A stretch of 28,079 nucleotides of DNA from Gnetum montanum (lineage: Eukaryota > Streptophyta > Gnetopsida > Gnetales > Gnetaceae), in contig MNCI01011158.1 in NCBI GenBank assembly GCA_015680685.1, forward strand, positions 569,288 to 597,366, read 5' to 3'. Numbering within the stretch: position 1 is the stretch's first letter; each line of letters opens with the position of its first letter. Made by a program: the position numbers and the translations under genes. This document shows, piece after piece, positions 9,207-20,926 of this stretch. Below the pieces are notes generated by a model. The model saw only the letters and a program-made list of their open reading frames with translations, was not told where the DNA came from and did no database searches.

Positions 9207-9596
9207 TTAGACGGAATAAAATTGGACGAGTTCTTGCCAAGAGTTGTGGGGAAGGGCATGCGGGTCTGCATTCTTGAGCATCCACAGAAGGTGCTCAAAC
9301 AGCACAACTTCACAGGGCACAACATTGAGATTATCATCTGATTTCTCCAGCAGAAGTTTGAACAGGGGGTGGTTCAGATGATACTGGCTCACCACATATT
9401 TTCTTCTGGATTGACCCACATAAACCTTCTCGTAGCCTGCAGGAATCTCCTCATCTCCTTCACAGTTCTGCTCATGCTGCTGGGCATCATAATCATGACA
9501 CTCATCTTTGCTCCCTCGGCTCAGTTCACTGTAGGATCTCGTAAGATTCCTGGACTGGCTATGCCATCTTCTCAGAATGCTTCGCAGCTTCTCCAT
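9207..9596 (-). CDS. SAUR (small auxin up RNA) family protein
   Basis: The gene has a single exon, 129 codons from ATG 9596. The core is canonical for SAUR (auxin-inducible, PF02519): IPAGYEKVYVG, an RRKYVVS strand, the YLNHPLFKLLLEKS motif, and CEVVLFEHLLWMLKNADP near the C-terminus. SAURs of the small-protein class inhibit PP2C.D phosphatases at the plasma membrane, which keeps the H+-ATPase active and promotes cell expansion. An acidic stretch (NCEGDEE) precedes the core, and a basic MEKLRSILRRW leads the protein. The frame stays open upstream to ATG 9707 (166 codons) and has another ATG at 9617. I prefer 9596 because its context (AAGATGG) is the strongest and family members usually begin with a short basic segment. 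The gene looks intact and functional, unlike everything around it. Confidence 0.9.
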   Translation of the reverse strand: MEKLRSILRRWHSQSRNLTRSYSELSRGSKDECHDYDAQQHEQNCEGDEEIPAGYEKVYVGQSRRKYVVSQYHLNHPLFKLLLEKSDDNLNVVPCEVVLFEHLLWMLKNADPHALPHNSWQELVQFYSV

Positions 9597-9796
9597 CTTC
9601 TTGTTTCTGCTTATCATTCTTCCTCTGACTCCAAAATCTCGTTTGAATCTCTTCTGCAAATCTGTCAGAACCCAACTACGCAATATTGAAGATGTTGCAA
9701 CTTGCATTGCATTTCTGCGGCATTATTTCAACACACAGATCGTGGGGAGCATTGATTTTGTGGATGCCAGACGTGCAATGAACATTAGGTAGCTTT

Positions 9797-9808
9797 GATT
9801 ATATACAT
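9797..9808 (-). promoter_or_regulatory. TATA-like box of the SAUR gene
   Basis: On the - strand the sequence reads ATGTATATAATC, about 90 bp upstream of the first possible ATG (9707) and about 200 bp upstream of the preferred ATG (9596). That leaves room for a transcription start near 9770 and a leader of about 170 nt. Assigned by position and sequence only. Confidence 0.5.
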
Positions 9809-10171
9809 AGAGAATCTGGGCAGGTTTCTTCACTCTTGCCGGTGGAGGTGGTGTTAGTGCGCTACAACACTGTTTGATATTTAATCATGTGTGTCGGTGT
9901 TTCTACGCGAGTACATGCAACCACCTTATTCTCGTTGAATTGGACTTTTATGTAGAGCTACCGTTATTAAATTCAGGTACATGATTCTATTCCACGAATG
10001 TTTGCCAGAAACATTATATAGAATACATCTGCCAGCCCAACATGGCTCCCTGATGCATGCAATTGATGCTTCCAAAAACGTATTTTTTCGGTGTTTTAGA
10101 TAAAAGCATTGTAGCTGTTGGCCAGTGACAAGAATGAATGTCTCAAAATCAAGATTTTGGACTACCGAATC

Positions 10172-10376
10172 AAGCAGTAGCTCATCTTCGGGAATTATGT
10201 CTCCGACGATAGAAGAAGATTTAGGAAAGAAATAATTTGGTGCAAAGGCAATCCTTGAATTTAGGAAGTCTCATTGTTAAACTAGGAAGCAACTCATCTA
10301 TGGGAATTATGTCTCTCGAAAGAAATAATTTACGGCAAAGGCAACCCTTGAATTTAAGAAGGTTCATTGTTAACTA
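10172..10376. promoter_or_regulatory. Imperfect tandem repeat, each unit with a TGTCTC auxin-response core
   Basis: Units of about 113 bp (10172-10284) and 92 bp (10285-10376) share CTCATC, GGGAATTATGTCTC, GAAAGAAATAATTT, GCAAAGGCAA, CCTTGAATTTA and TCATTGTTAA. TGTCTC, the core of auxin-response elements, lies at 10198-10203 and 10310-10315, about 600 and 715 bp upstream of the preferred SAUR start. The repeat is plain; its role in regulation is inferred. Confidence 0.55.
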
Positions 10377-11783
10377 ATGGTAGATCTTTATTTGTCAAAA
10401 AAGAAAAAGAAAAGAGCAAAAAATATCATACTGTAAAAGTTAAATTGTCAACATCTTTTGAAATACATTATAGCTTAATATTTATGGATTTAATACTAAG
10501 ATAACATATATTAAAAGTATAATTTGCAGGAAGAAATATGATTTACAAAGGATAATTAGAATGGAGAAAGGGCTGGTGGTGTTGTATGAGATAAAATAAT
10601 CTTTAGTAAAATTAGAAGGGGAGTTGACATGATAGTAACAAAGCTGGTTATTTACATTGTGTTAAGTATTAGGTTGCAAAATAGGTGCAATGAGCAATAA
10701 ATAAATTAATGCGGTAGAAATGACAATGCTTGCTTGGATGTTGAATGGTACAAGATTAGACAAATTACATAATTACATATATGAGAGGAACACTTGGAGT
10801 AGCTTTTATGATAAATGGCATTTTAGCTAGTTTCGACATGATCAAAGAAGATCACATGATAAGCCTATCAAAAAAGGTTGTCCGATCATAGTTCTACAAA
10901 ACACAGAAAACAAAACTAGAAAAGACCCAAAAAGAAATTGTTAAAATAGATATGATAAAATCACCAATGGATTACACTTAGTTTTTGATAGAGACAAATG
11001 GTAAAAGAGAGTTTATGTAGTTGATCTCATATTATTGGGATAAGGTTAGGATGATGATGAAAGTGGTAGAAAGAAAATTCAACATAATGTTGAGATGAAT
11101 GGTTAGATGAAATACCCACAAGTTATTTAGATAGTTTATCAAGCATGTGCTTGTAAAATTAAAAGCAAAAACATAGGAAAGAAAGTATGTTGGACATAGA
11201 AAGTTGACATCATCATCCTAGGCTTATAGTAACAATATGGCGTCAACTAAATGATGAATATAGAAAGTTTAATATGTAATTATGTATTGATCGACATTTA
11301 CTAATAAGGACATTGGTCAACCTTACTAGTTGACATGTTTTGCTAGAATTCAAGTAGAATATGAAGGTTCCTCCAACATGGCATAAACTTATAACTAGTG
11401 TGTGAACATCATGCATGTTTACTTATTTTTAGGTAAATATAGAAAAAATTACATATAGAATCCCATGTTAAAAAAATGTCTCAAATTATGGTAGCTTGTC
11501 AGTGGTGGTATATGTAGTATATGCTAATTCTTTAGATATAAAAGCCATAAATGATAACCTTAATAAAAAGTCAAATTGTTCCAAAGTTATTGGTATTGGT
11601 ATTTCTATAATTGCATCTTGCCTTTAGACATTAATTAGTTTTGCACACAGACATATATTATGATCAAAATGTGTTAAATGGTGTTTATATAGTTTAGAGG
11701 GTTGAACACACATCATGTTTCAAGATGTTTGCTTCTTGGAGGATTGATTCTCCGCCTACTAATAACACTACAAGAGCCAATAG
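10377..11783. other. AT-rich interval, possibly the lost LTR of gag-pro copy I
   Basis: No gene is supported. By position this should hold the 5' LTR and leader of gag-pro copy I, but I could not find the LTR hallmarks (TATAAATA, TCTTTATT...AATAAAGA, CACTCATCA plus primer site) that the younger copies show. It is either decayed beyond recognition or a different insertion. Confidence 0.35.
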
Positions 11784-14450
11784 TATGGCCAACAAAAATG
11801 ACCATGATGTACCTTTCCAAGTCATTTATTATCATCCAGATCCTTTTACCTAGAATTTACCTTCATCATCCACTAAGATGAATAGATGAGATGGTGTGAC
11901 CTACAAGGCAACATTGTGTTACCACTTGATTGCGTAACTCTATGAATACTCATTGTTGCATTGATGAAAATTGGCCTAGAAGCTATAGTAAATGAGTATG
12001 TAGTGATTGATAAATGTCTAGATCATTTTAGCTCATAGAAGCCTTCCTTAGAAAGGATTGTTTCATGAAAGCTTACCATGAAGTTGCTAAGGGAAAGGGC
12101 ACTACTATCCCTTTGACATCCTAGCCAAAAAAGGAAGGATACTAGCTATCATTTAGGAAGGTTTCATTTTTAACAATCTCCTATTCTCAACATTGAAGAA
12201 ACTTACAATTCATGGCTATGCTTCACCTTGGCAAGCAAGCAAGGAAGAGGTGGAACAAGACCTAACACTTGGAGGACTTCCAAGTCTAGGTATTCCAACA
12301 AGCAACACAGAGACAATTAGAGGGGTCATGGAAGGAGAGTAAGTTAACATGGCTTTCCCAATTTCCTATCCTCTTTATCATCCTCATTGTCAAGCCTTAA
12401 CAAGGATAAATGTAGATCAAGAAGAGGTGTCACATTTAGAAGACAAGATAGACAACCTACTAAAGATGGAAGAAAAAATCAAGATAAACAAGCTACTAGA
12501 GATAGATAAAGAGAGAGATAGATAGAGATTGTGGGCATAGGCATGAAATAGGACATGGTAGAGAACATAGAAGGGATCATCATCCTGATAGAGAATGTGA
12601 AGAACTAGATGATTATGATGAACCCCTACAAGCCATAAGAAGTATGATCAACATTAGAGGCTATTTGCATTTCAACCAAGCATGAAAGAGACAACCACAT
12701 CAAATATATGGAAATGAACAACATTCCAAAATTTGAATGAGACTACAATGCATATTTGCAATATCATTCACAAGCTTTCCATGATGCTTGCACCTTGCAA
12801 AATATTAAGAATGACTGGACAAAGCTCAAGTTGTTTCAAAGGACACTGATTAATGAAGTAAAAAGTTGGTACAAATTCTTAGAACTAGATTCCATCTAGA
12901 GAGTACAATGCTAAAACTCTTCAATGATAAGTACCAAACATTCTCAAGAGTGATTAATTTAAGGAAGGAAATTCAAGGATGAAGATAAAGGAGTCATGAA
13001 TCCCTTGATGTAGCTGTGGGTAGGTACTATTTACTCCTACATAGATGCCCAAGCCATGAATTCTCTTAGAAGGAACAACTCAAACATGTTATAGATGGAT
13101 TGTGAAATAAAACATATGCAACACTTGAGGTTTATGTTCAAGGGAGACTTTCAGAAATACAAACCGATTTGATTCATAGACTTATTAACTAAGTGGCCAA
13201 AAGAGGACTGAGAATTGAAGAAGAGAAAAGTGTGCAATAGGGATCCATCTCTTCCTAGAAGGATGTTCATACTTGTAAGATGTGGAGAGAAGAAGATCCT
13301 ATGGATTAAGTGATTCAAAGGAAAACTTTGTCAATTTAAAAACTATTTTAAAAATTGCAACAAAGGTTGAAAAAATGTTGAACTTTGTGGATGAAAAGCT
13401 TGCAAGCACATTGAAGATAGTAGAAGAGAAGACATAGCAAATAGTTGCAAAGGAAAAAGAAAAAAAGGAAGAAGAAAGAAGCAGGAAGAGGCATGTATAG
13501 ACACAAAGAAAAAGCTACTGTAGTGGAATAGATTGTAGATTCTAATACAGAGGAAGATGATAGGTGTGACTATGTCAATATGAACACTCCAAGGGATGTT
13601 GCTCGATCATGATACATTTGCAAGAATTAGGAGCATATGCTTTAAGTTCCACATTCATCGAAAAGAAAATGCTAAGGAGATTACCTTATCCTCAAGGAAA
13701 TTACAAGAAACCCTTCTAGTAACATTAGTATTATTCAAATGGGGCTTCTCCTCAACCTTAAGAGCAATATCATCAGTAATGACAAAGCCCCTAGTCATGG
13801 GGGATGTCGCCACCAAGGTAATAGTACCCTTATAAGCAATTTGATTCCTAAGGTTATTATGTCCAACAATCTATTTCCCCAAGTACTGCCTTTGCTCATG
13901 TCTCATTTTGCTAATATTATCCACCTAAGTATCATAGACCCAATACTTCATTCATTGAATCACCTTCCTATGCTCCCCACCAACCACTGCAAAATCCTTA
14001 GTAGTTACATATTCCATTTCCTTTAGTGCCACCATCACCAATGCAAAGTGAGTTGTCATTGCAAACATAGAAAAAGAATGTGCTAAGAGCTATCAACATG
14101 TAGATGGATGAAAATGTTAGTAGCTTTAAGGATAAGCCTTAGAAGTATTCCTTCTTTAGTATAGGTTCCATGCCTACAGAGGGAGTTGGTGGACCTTTCA
14201 GTGTGTTAGAGCCAATACAAAAAAGTATAGCTATGGCTCTATCTTCAATGTCAATGTCTCCAAATCCTTCAAGTGAGCCCATGTTGCCTTCAAACTAAAG
14301 CCCAAACATCAAGACTATTATGTTCACTTATGCACTAAGTAATTAGATTAAAGTAATAACTCATTACAAGAAGAGAATAGATTTGGGATGTCCTTTGATC
14401 TATTTGTAGATTGTTGGAAATAAACCACAAATCTTTTTAGCATTTAGGTT
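11784..14450 (+). pseudogene. Ty3/gypsy gag-protease pseudogene, copy I (oldest)
   Basis: This is a heavily decayed relative of the gag-pro region at 21578-24453. Recognisable parts in order are an N-terminal segment (FHHP..R.IDEM at about 11855-11890), a basic R/H/D-rich tract (about 12500-12630), a capsid-like segment around MNNIPKFE, AFHDAC and LKLFQRTLINEVKSWY (about 12715-12880), and a proline-rich linker (about 13790-14040). It stops near the start of the protease (DLGCPLIYL at about 14385, then GNKP at about 14420), after which homology is lost. Many stops and frameshifts are present. No pol domains follow. The open frames at 13596-13835 and 13739-14026 are surviving pieces or shadows of it. 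Confidence 0.7.
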
Positions 14451-15206
14451 TATGGATGAATCTCATCACACACAACATGTGCAAAGCCTAGAATCTATCA
14501 TCATTAAAGAAATGCAATATTATATTTGTAACATTTTGTCTCTTGTTAAGGGCAAAATTGTATCATTAACTATGTAACTAACCTTTGAATGAAGGGGTGC
14601 CTTGTTATGAGGAGTTGTAACTATTCACATTACCCCTCAGGAATGGGTTTGACTTGTGATATTTAAGGGTAGGGCTTATAGATCATGTTAAACATGGAGT
14701 TGTAGAGCTAGATTGGTAAGTGATGAAAGTTGGGTGAATTAGGATAGGAAGGGACTACTCACCCCTTTGGTTTTATGGCCTAACTACGATGGAAATGTTG
14801 GATTACCTTTAAGGGTCATTAGTATCACTAAAAGATAACCTAGGCTTATTGATAGTGTAATCAATCAAATTTTATTAATAAAGTTCTATTGTTTAGTTTT
14901 TTTTCCATTCCATTATTTTGCAAATACTTGTATATTTGAACATACAATTTGGATTATTTCCATGTAAAATAATGATTCTACACATCAAATGCTTGAATTC
15001 ATTGATATTTGAGACTTGGATATCACATTTAATATTGGACCAAACCATGATCTCCAAGCTAAAAGTGGATTAAAGGAAGAAAAAAATTAATAATTATCAT
15101 CCTTTTATTAATAAGATAAAAAGGGAGTACATCAATAAAGAAGATGAGATATGGAAAAGTGTGAACATGGATGACACATGGTGAATTAAACATCAAACTT
15201 AAATGA
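14451..15206. other. Interval between gag-pro copies I and II, unclassified
   Basis: Homology to the protease stops near 14450. The remainder is AT-rich without a reading frame. A stretch near 14860-14885 has TTATTAATAAAG, which could be a poly(A) signal of an unrelated or very old LTR. Nothing firmer can be said. Confidence 0.35.
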
Positions 15207-16541
15207 CTGATAAACCTTGTTTTTTCATGGACTACCATATTGTATCTATGATATCACATCTATGATATTGTAGATCTACCTACGTCATTGTTGATGTAAT
15301 GTATTGGGAGTTGTGTGGCCTTATAAATACTAATACTTGGTCACATTAACAACATGAATTTTCATTATAGTCTTAGAGAGACTCTTGTAGTTTGTTTTCA
15401 TAGTTTACACTTAGCGATAGAGTGAATGCATGCAATGTGGTGTTGTGCAGTTGAATGGAATCTTTATTCGAGTGGATTGTACTTGGGCATAGCTCATGAA
15501 TGACAATAAAGATAAAGATTTCTTATCATCATTGTAAACATCCAGTTTGTTTCTTTGTTTCACTTAGATAATTTCTTTACTTAGGTTAATTTTCATATTT
15601 ACTTTAGCTTAGTTCTTTACACTTCTGAAATACTTTACTTTTCATGTTTACTAGTAAGGTGGAATGAGTATGATAGGTTTCAAGCATAAAAGTGTAATTG
15701 TAGATCTACCTACATCATCGTTGATGCAACATATTGGGAGTTGTGTGAACCTATAAATATTGATACTTGGTCACATTAGCAACATGAATTTTCATTATAG
15801 TCTTAGAGAGACTCTTGTAGTTTGTTTTTGTAGTTTACACATAGCGATAGAGTGAATGCTTGCAGTGTGGTGTTGTGCAATTGAATGGAATCTTTATTTG
15901 AGTGGATTGTAGTTGGGCATAGTTCATGAATGACAATAAAGATTGAGATTTCTTATCATCATTGCAACATCCACATAGTTTCTTTGGTTCACTTAGCTAA
16001 TTTCTTTACTTAGTTTAATTTTCATGTTTACTTTAGCTTAGTTATTTACACTTTTAAAATACTTTACTTTTGATGTTTACTAGTAAGGCGAAATGAGTAC
16101 GACTAGTTTTGAATGTAAAAGTATAATCGTTTGGTAATCCTAGTAATGTTATTGCCTGGTTCACCTACTAACATAACACTTGGTAATCTAGTGAGGATTA
16201 CATAAGCTCAAGATGTGTATGGCAAGCCAAGAATGACTGTTCATTGCCATAGGCAAGAATAGATTTATATTTCTATCATCACTTAGACTTAAATTTTATT
16301 CTTACTTCTATTACGAAAGCAAATAGGGGTAACATGAGCCTACAACATCAAGATATGATATGCCTCACTTTGAGTTAAATCATACACTTGTACTTCACTA
16401 CCTCGAAGTCAAAAAACAATGATCATTAACTGATTATCAGCTCCTAGATACTTACATTGTTCATCCATGGATTACAATATGGTCGTGTGCATGCACTCGT
16501 GACTTGTATGATGGAGTGTTGGGATACCCTACTACTCATCA
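15207..16541 (+). mobile_element. 5' LTR of gag-pro copy II, enlarged by an internal tandem duplication
   Basis: The 3' boundary is clear: ACTCATCA at 16534-16541, followed by a decayed primer-binding site, exactly as in the LTR at 20675-21467. The 5' boundary (TGATAAACC near 15207) is a guess by analogy with TGATGGGAC. Decayed GATATCRC-type units lie at about 15230-15270, TATAAATA boxes at 15322-15329 and 15752-15759, and the conserved poly(A) stem twice. Its length of about 1.33 kb exceeds the 793 bp of the LTR at 20675, largely because of the 430-bp duplication. Confidence 0.65.
15270..16128. repeat. 430-bp tandem duplication inside the LTR
   Basis: Units 15270-15699 and 15700-16128 both begin GTAGATCTACCTAC and are closely similar throughout. 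Each holds a TATA box, the GGAATCTTTATT...AATAAAGAT stem and the following T-rich stretch ending near TTTACTAGTAAGG. The LTR therefore carries two copies of its promoter and poly(A) region. Confidence 0.9.
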
Positions 16542-16542
16542 T

Positions 16543-16560
16543 TAGCATCATTGCTAGGAA
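16543..16560 (+). other. Decayed tRNA-Asp primer-binding site of copy II
   Basis: TAGCATCATTGCTAGGAA sits one base after the LTR end. It differs from the intact site at 21469-21486 at seven positions, all G-to-A or C-to-T. Confidence 0.75.
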
Positions 16561-16687
16561 TGTATTAATGTTTTCTTAGTAGTTGATCTTACATAGTCTG
16601 TTGTATTAAGAATCATAAAGTTTATCTTTTACAATTTTAATTAATCATTTAATATACACACACACTTAGGAGCATCAAACATATAAC

Positions 16688-19600
16688 ATGGCTTCGACAC
16701 TTATGGAAAGGTTACCACTTACCAAAGAAACTCAAAGGAGTCATGACAAAAGACATGATGAAGAAGACTGGAGTGTGCCCATGCAAACCAGACATTTATA
16801 GGCTCATATATATTCATATTATTTTGACTTCACATTTGTCTTCCATTAGGATGAACAACTAAGGTGGAGACATTTACATAGCAATGTAGTTTTTCCTCAT
16901 GAATGTTCAACACTATTAATGTTGTAGGCAACCCTAATGAGGTTGAACCTTGGCCATGCACAAGAAGGATATCATGTTACTATACACATGACCAGGCCAT
17001 ATTAATCCATAAAAGTACAAGTAAGAAGGGATGTTGCCATGGAGACAATACACGAAAACAATAAAGAAAAGATGGTAACCTACAATGTTGTCCTGGAAGA
17101 AATCAATGATGATGCATTCATAATGGAAAAATTCCACCAAAACCATGAATCCCATTCATAGATGCTTATTATTCATCTAGAGGAAGATGTCAAAATATAA
17201 TTGCATTCAACACTTGTGGAAATTCCTAGGAGAGATGCAAAAGACTCCAAACATAGGTGGAGCTCAAGGCCTAGAGCTTCTGCAGAACTACAAGAGAATG
17301 AATTATGAAGTCATAGAAGGAGAACTAGTTGACATCATTCTCCAGTTGCTTCCTCTTCCTCCTCACGATCATCAGTAGAATTTGACAAGAGGGAACAAAG
17401 ACGTAGAAACATAGGGAAAGACATAGGGATCATGAGAGACATGAATACTGAAGAAGGTATCCTCATGAAGAGGAAGATGATTATGAATAAAAAAGAGATT
17501 GAATCAAGCATGATGAAAGGGAACGACGTTATGAGCACCGAAGGGATCACTACTACAACTGAGCCTACAAACCCAACGATCATGAAGAACCCATACTAAT
17601 AACTTACAACATGATTAACATTAGAGAAGCAATGTATATCCATACCATGCATGTAAGAGATAGTTGTATCAAGTGATTCAACATGAACAATATTCCCAAA
17701 TTTCAAGGTGGATATAACGTGGATTCACAACACCATCTTCAAGCATTTCATGATGCCTATGTCCTTCAAAATATTGAGAGTAATTAGCAGAAATTAAAGC
17801 TATTTCCTAGGACCCTCATCAAGGAAGCGAAAAGCTGGTGCTAATTCTTAGAATTAGAATCAATCTGAAGATGGAGTACCATTCTAGAGCTCTTCAATGA
17901 TAAGTATCAAACTTATTCGAGAATGTCCAATATAATAAAACAAACCCAAGAATGGAAGCAAGGGACACATGAATTCCTTGATGCAACAAAGGACATATAT
18001 TACTCTTTACTACATAGATGCCTAGGCCATTGATTTTCATAAAGGGAACAACTAAGGCATATTATTAATGGATCAAGGAACAAAACTAGAGAAGCCCTTG
18101 TGGTATATTCCCAAGGAATATTATCATAAATGATAGCCCACCAAATTTAAAGACTAATAGATCAAGTGGTCAAAGAAGAAGAAGAATTGAAGAAAAGAAA
18201 TTAGCTGAGGAATACAATCGAGATCCTATAATAAGAAAAAGAGATCTTAGAATGTGTGATGGACAAGAAGATGAAACTTTAAAAAATATCATTCAAAAGA
18301 AGACTCTACCTATTTAGAAATTAGTCAATGACATTGCAATAAAGGTAGAGAAAATGCAAGACTTAGTGGATGAAAAATTTACTATTGCACTTAAGATAGT
18401 AGAGGAAAAGATTTAATAAGAGGTAAATAAAAACAATGAAAAGAAGATATAACAGACAAGAGAATTACAAACATAAAGGAAAAGTTGTTGAAATTGAGGA
18501 ATTTATAGACTCTAGTTTAGAAGTTGAAGAAGGATGCAAAGTATGCTAATAAGAACATCCTAAGGGATGTTGTCTTGTCATGGCCCACTTGCAAGACTCT
18601 GGGGCATATGCACTTATGTTGAGATTTGGCAAGAAGCACACACCAAAATGATTACCTTACCCACAGGGTAATCTTAGATAAACCTTCTAACCATCATACT
18701 ATCCAAGTAGAGCCTATCCTTAACCATAAGGGCAATATTAATAGTAATGACAACAACCACAAGTGTGGGGAATGCCACCGCCACGACAGGAATATCCATA
18801 TAGGTAATTAGATCCTTATGGATATTGTGTTCAACATCCAATTTCTCTAGGAGATGCTTCAGTACATACTTTCTCTTACCACTATCCATGAAAGTATTAT
18901 AGGTCCACTAGTTTAAGAATGGATCCAAATCCTTATGCATATCAAACAACAACTAGATCATTAGTTCCACCTCCTAATTTTCTACCATCAGTATTGCCAC
19001 CGATTATGTAGGGAGAATTACCATCACAACATTAGTAGAAAAGTGCTACAAGGACAGTGAATGTATAAAAAGAGGATGATACCAGTGATACTATATGTAA
19101 ATCTCAAAAACATCCTTTTTTCAAGACAAGTCTAGAAAAGGTTGGTAGAGTAAGAACTTCATCCAGTCATGCTCCTTTTATTATAGATCCTCCTACAAAC
19201 ACTATGATTCCACAGATTACAACTGTCATGCTAACGAATACGATATCAGAATAGATAAAAGTAGGAAATATTTTTAAGAAAAGAATAAATTTAGGAAATA
19301 TTCTAATTTATTTACAAATTAATGAAAATTCACCATGCAAGGCTCTACTCAACTTAAGTTCTAGAGTTAATTTGATATCTTAGGAAACATATAAGGCATG
19401 GAACCTAGCACCCTTAAAGAAGTGCAACATAAGACTAAAGCTTGTAGACCAATCAGTCACCATTCCTTTGGAATAGATAGAAGATGTAGTGACTACTATC
19501 AATGGATGGTCTTATCTAGCAAATTTTCTAGTGATTGATGTGAAGATTGATAACAAAGATTTTCCTATCATTATGGGAAGAGCATTACTTAGCACAATTG

Positions 19601-20240
19601 ACGCTAAGCTAGGAATGAAAGACTTGTCCTTGTAAATTTCCAAGGAAGATGGGCAAGAAGCCACATATATGTGAAAAATTCCATGCATTGCTGATAATGA
19701 AGAAGTGTCTAGTTGTGGACTAAAATTTCAGAATGTCAACATGATACTTACACTATCCCATAACAAATGTGAAGAACAAGTGTGTCCACAAAAAGAGATA
19801 ATGACCACTAAACCAAAAGACACTTAGTGATCAAAAGATGAGAACATGAAATTGTCCAAAACATGCATTGAAACATCTAACTCACTTATTAACTCATATC
19901 CCAAGAAAATGATTGAAATTAAGAATTTAAAAAAGAACATCCCAAATCATAATCATACATCAATAGGTAGTAGAAATAAAGACTCAACACTTGAATTTAA
20001 GAATAAACAAGGAAATATAGTTGGACCTTCTGAAATGGAAAGACCTTCTAGTCCAACAAAATGTGTATCCCCAATAGATTAGAACTTGATTATCATTAAT
20101 GTCACATGGGATAATAAACAAAAGTCTAAATCACTAAGGATGATAAACAAGGAACCTAGAATGTATGATTCGGGGGATCCAAGATCCATTTTCCAAATAC
20201 TCACCCATGAGTTAAGTCATAGGGGGCGTACATCATCTTG
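16688..20240 (+). pseudogene. Ty3/gypsy gag-protease pseudogene, copy II (intermediate age)
   Basis: This copy is collinear with the region at 21578-24453. It has an N-terminal segment (TFVFH.DEQLRWRHL at about 16835), an R/H/E-rich tract (about 17390-17560), a capsid-like domain (MNNIPKFQGGYNVD at about 17682, then LKLFPRTLIKEAKSW), a decayed knuckle around CKVC..EHPKGCC (about 18535-18575), a proline/glutamine-rich linker, and a protease (about 19290-19625). The protease active site reads AAC TTA AGT (19351-19359) where the younger copy has Asp-Ser-Gly, so catalytic Asp and Gly are both lost. After the protease comes about 600 bp of K/N/S-rich coding-like sequence (including an open stretch at 19846-20082), then no reverse transcriptase, RNase H or integrase. 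Stops of all three types and frameshifts are common. Confidence 0.8.
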
Positions 20241-20674
20241 AACTAGGGATTGATAAGTGCATTTCAACTTTTTTGTTTTATAATTTTTTATTCTACTTTT
20301 CACATTTCTTACTAATTTTTCATATTCTTTGATATTTTTTTCTATTCTCTTATGTTTTTTCATTTTTAATCATTTTTTATTTTTTGATACTTTTTAAATT
20401 ATTACTATATTTTTACATTCTTATTATCTTTTACTATTCTTATCATTTTTTAATGAATTTTTATCATCTTTCTTACATGTATTTTTGTTGATTTTTTCAA
20501 TAAAATGAATAGGAATAAAGCAAGATGTAGTTCCAATAATGTGAAGGTTACTCTATATTATGAAATCAGGAAGGATTGATTTTATATACAATGAGACCAC
20601 ATCATTTGTCCAGTCATTTCCAATAATAAAAGGTTCTTACCATGGTCATAATGATATTCTTTTCATAATAAAAC
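20241..20674. other. T-rich spacer between copy II and the younger LTR
   Basis: 20250-20500 is strongly T-rich on the + strand, then about 150 bp of ordinary AT-rich sequence leads to the LTR start at 20675. It is probably 3' internal sequence of copy II into which the younger element inserted. The bases before the LTR (AAAAC) could be half of a target-site duplication, but the other half cannot be identified because the right end is rearranged. Confidence 0.45.
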
Positions 20675-20684
20675 TGATGGGACA

Positions 20685-20724
20685 CGATATCGCATGGGCC
20701 GCGATATTGCGTACGCGATATTGC
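20685..20724. repeat. Three palindromic GCGATATYGC units in U3
   Basis: Units start at 20685, 20701 and 20715, just upstream of the TATA box. The equivalent tract has six units in the inverted LTR (25202-25293) and one in the right-edge LTR (27743-27752). Confidence 0.85.
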
Positions 20725-20740
20725 TGTGCGCCGCCAAGGC

Positions 20741-20748
20741 TATAAATA
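20741..20748 (+). promoter_or_regulatory. LTR TATA box
   Basis: TATAAATA is preceded by the GCGATATYGC units and is preserved in the LTRs at 24460-25302 and 27734-28079 and twice in copy II. It is the likely RNA polymerase II promoter of the element. Confidence 0.75.
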
Positions 20749-20871
20749 AGAGGCAGCTCTCCCTTTGTTTTTCATCTAGATCTAGACCCTTAGCGAAACT
20801 CTGGTAGTTTTACCTCTCCAGAGATAGAATATTTTCCATGTGCCTGTAGTAGGAACTCCAAAGTGAACGGA

Positions 20872-20926
20872 TCTTTATTCGAGCAAATATTGTACGTGAA
20901 CACATGTTTGTGTACGGCAATAAAGA
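20872..20926 (+). promoter_or_regulatory. Predicted poly(A) hairpin of the LTR
   Basis: TCTTTATT (20872-20879) pairs with AATAAAGA (20919-20926), which puts the AATAAA signal inside the stem. Between them GTACGTGAACA can pair with TGTTTGTGTAC around a two-base loop. The outer stem is present in every copy: 15461-15512, 15891-15942, 25000-25054 (inverted) and 27900-27954. Confidence 0.6.

Noticed and set aside
9369-9792. + strand frames opposite the SAUR gene
   Set aside because: Antisense shadows of a clear SAUR coding sequence.
10377-11783. 5' LTR and primer site of copy I
   Set aside because: A faint ACACATCATG near 11710 could be the LTR end, but nothing resembling the primer site follows.
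14451-15206. 3' LTR of copy I
   Set aside because: None of the family's LTR hallmarks could be found; a poly(A)-like signal alone is not enough.
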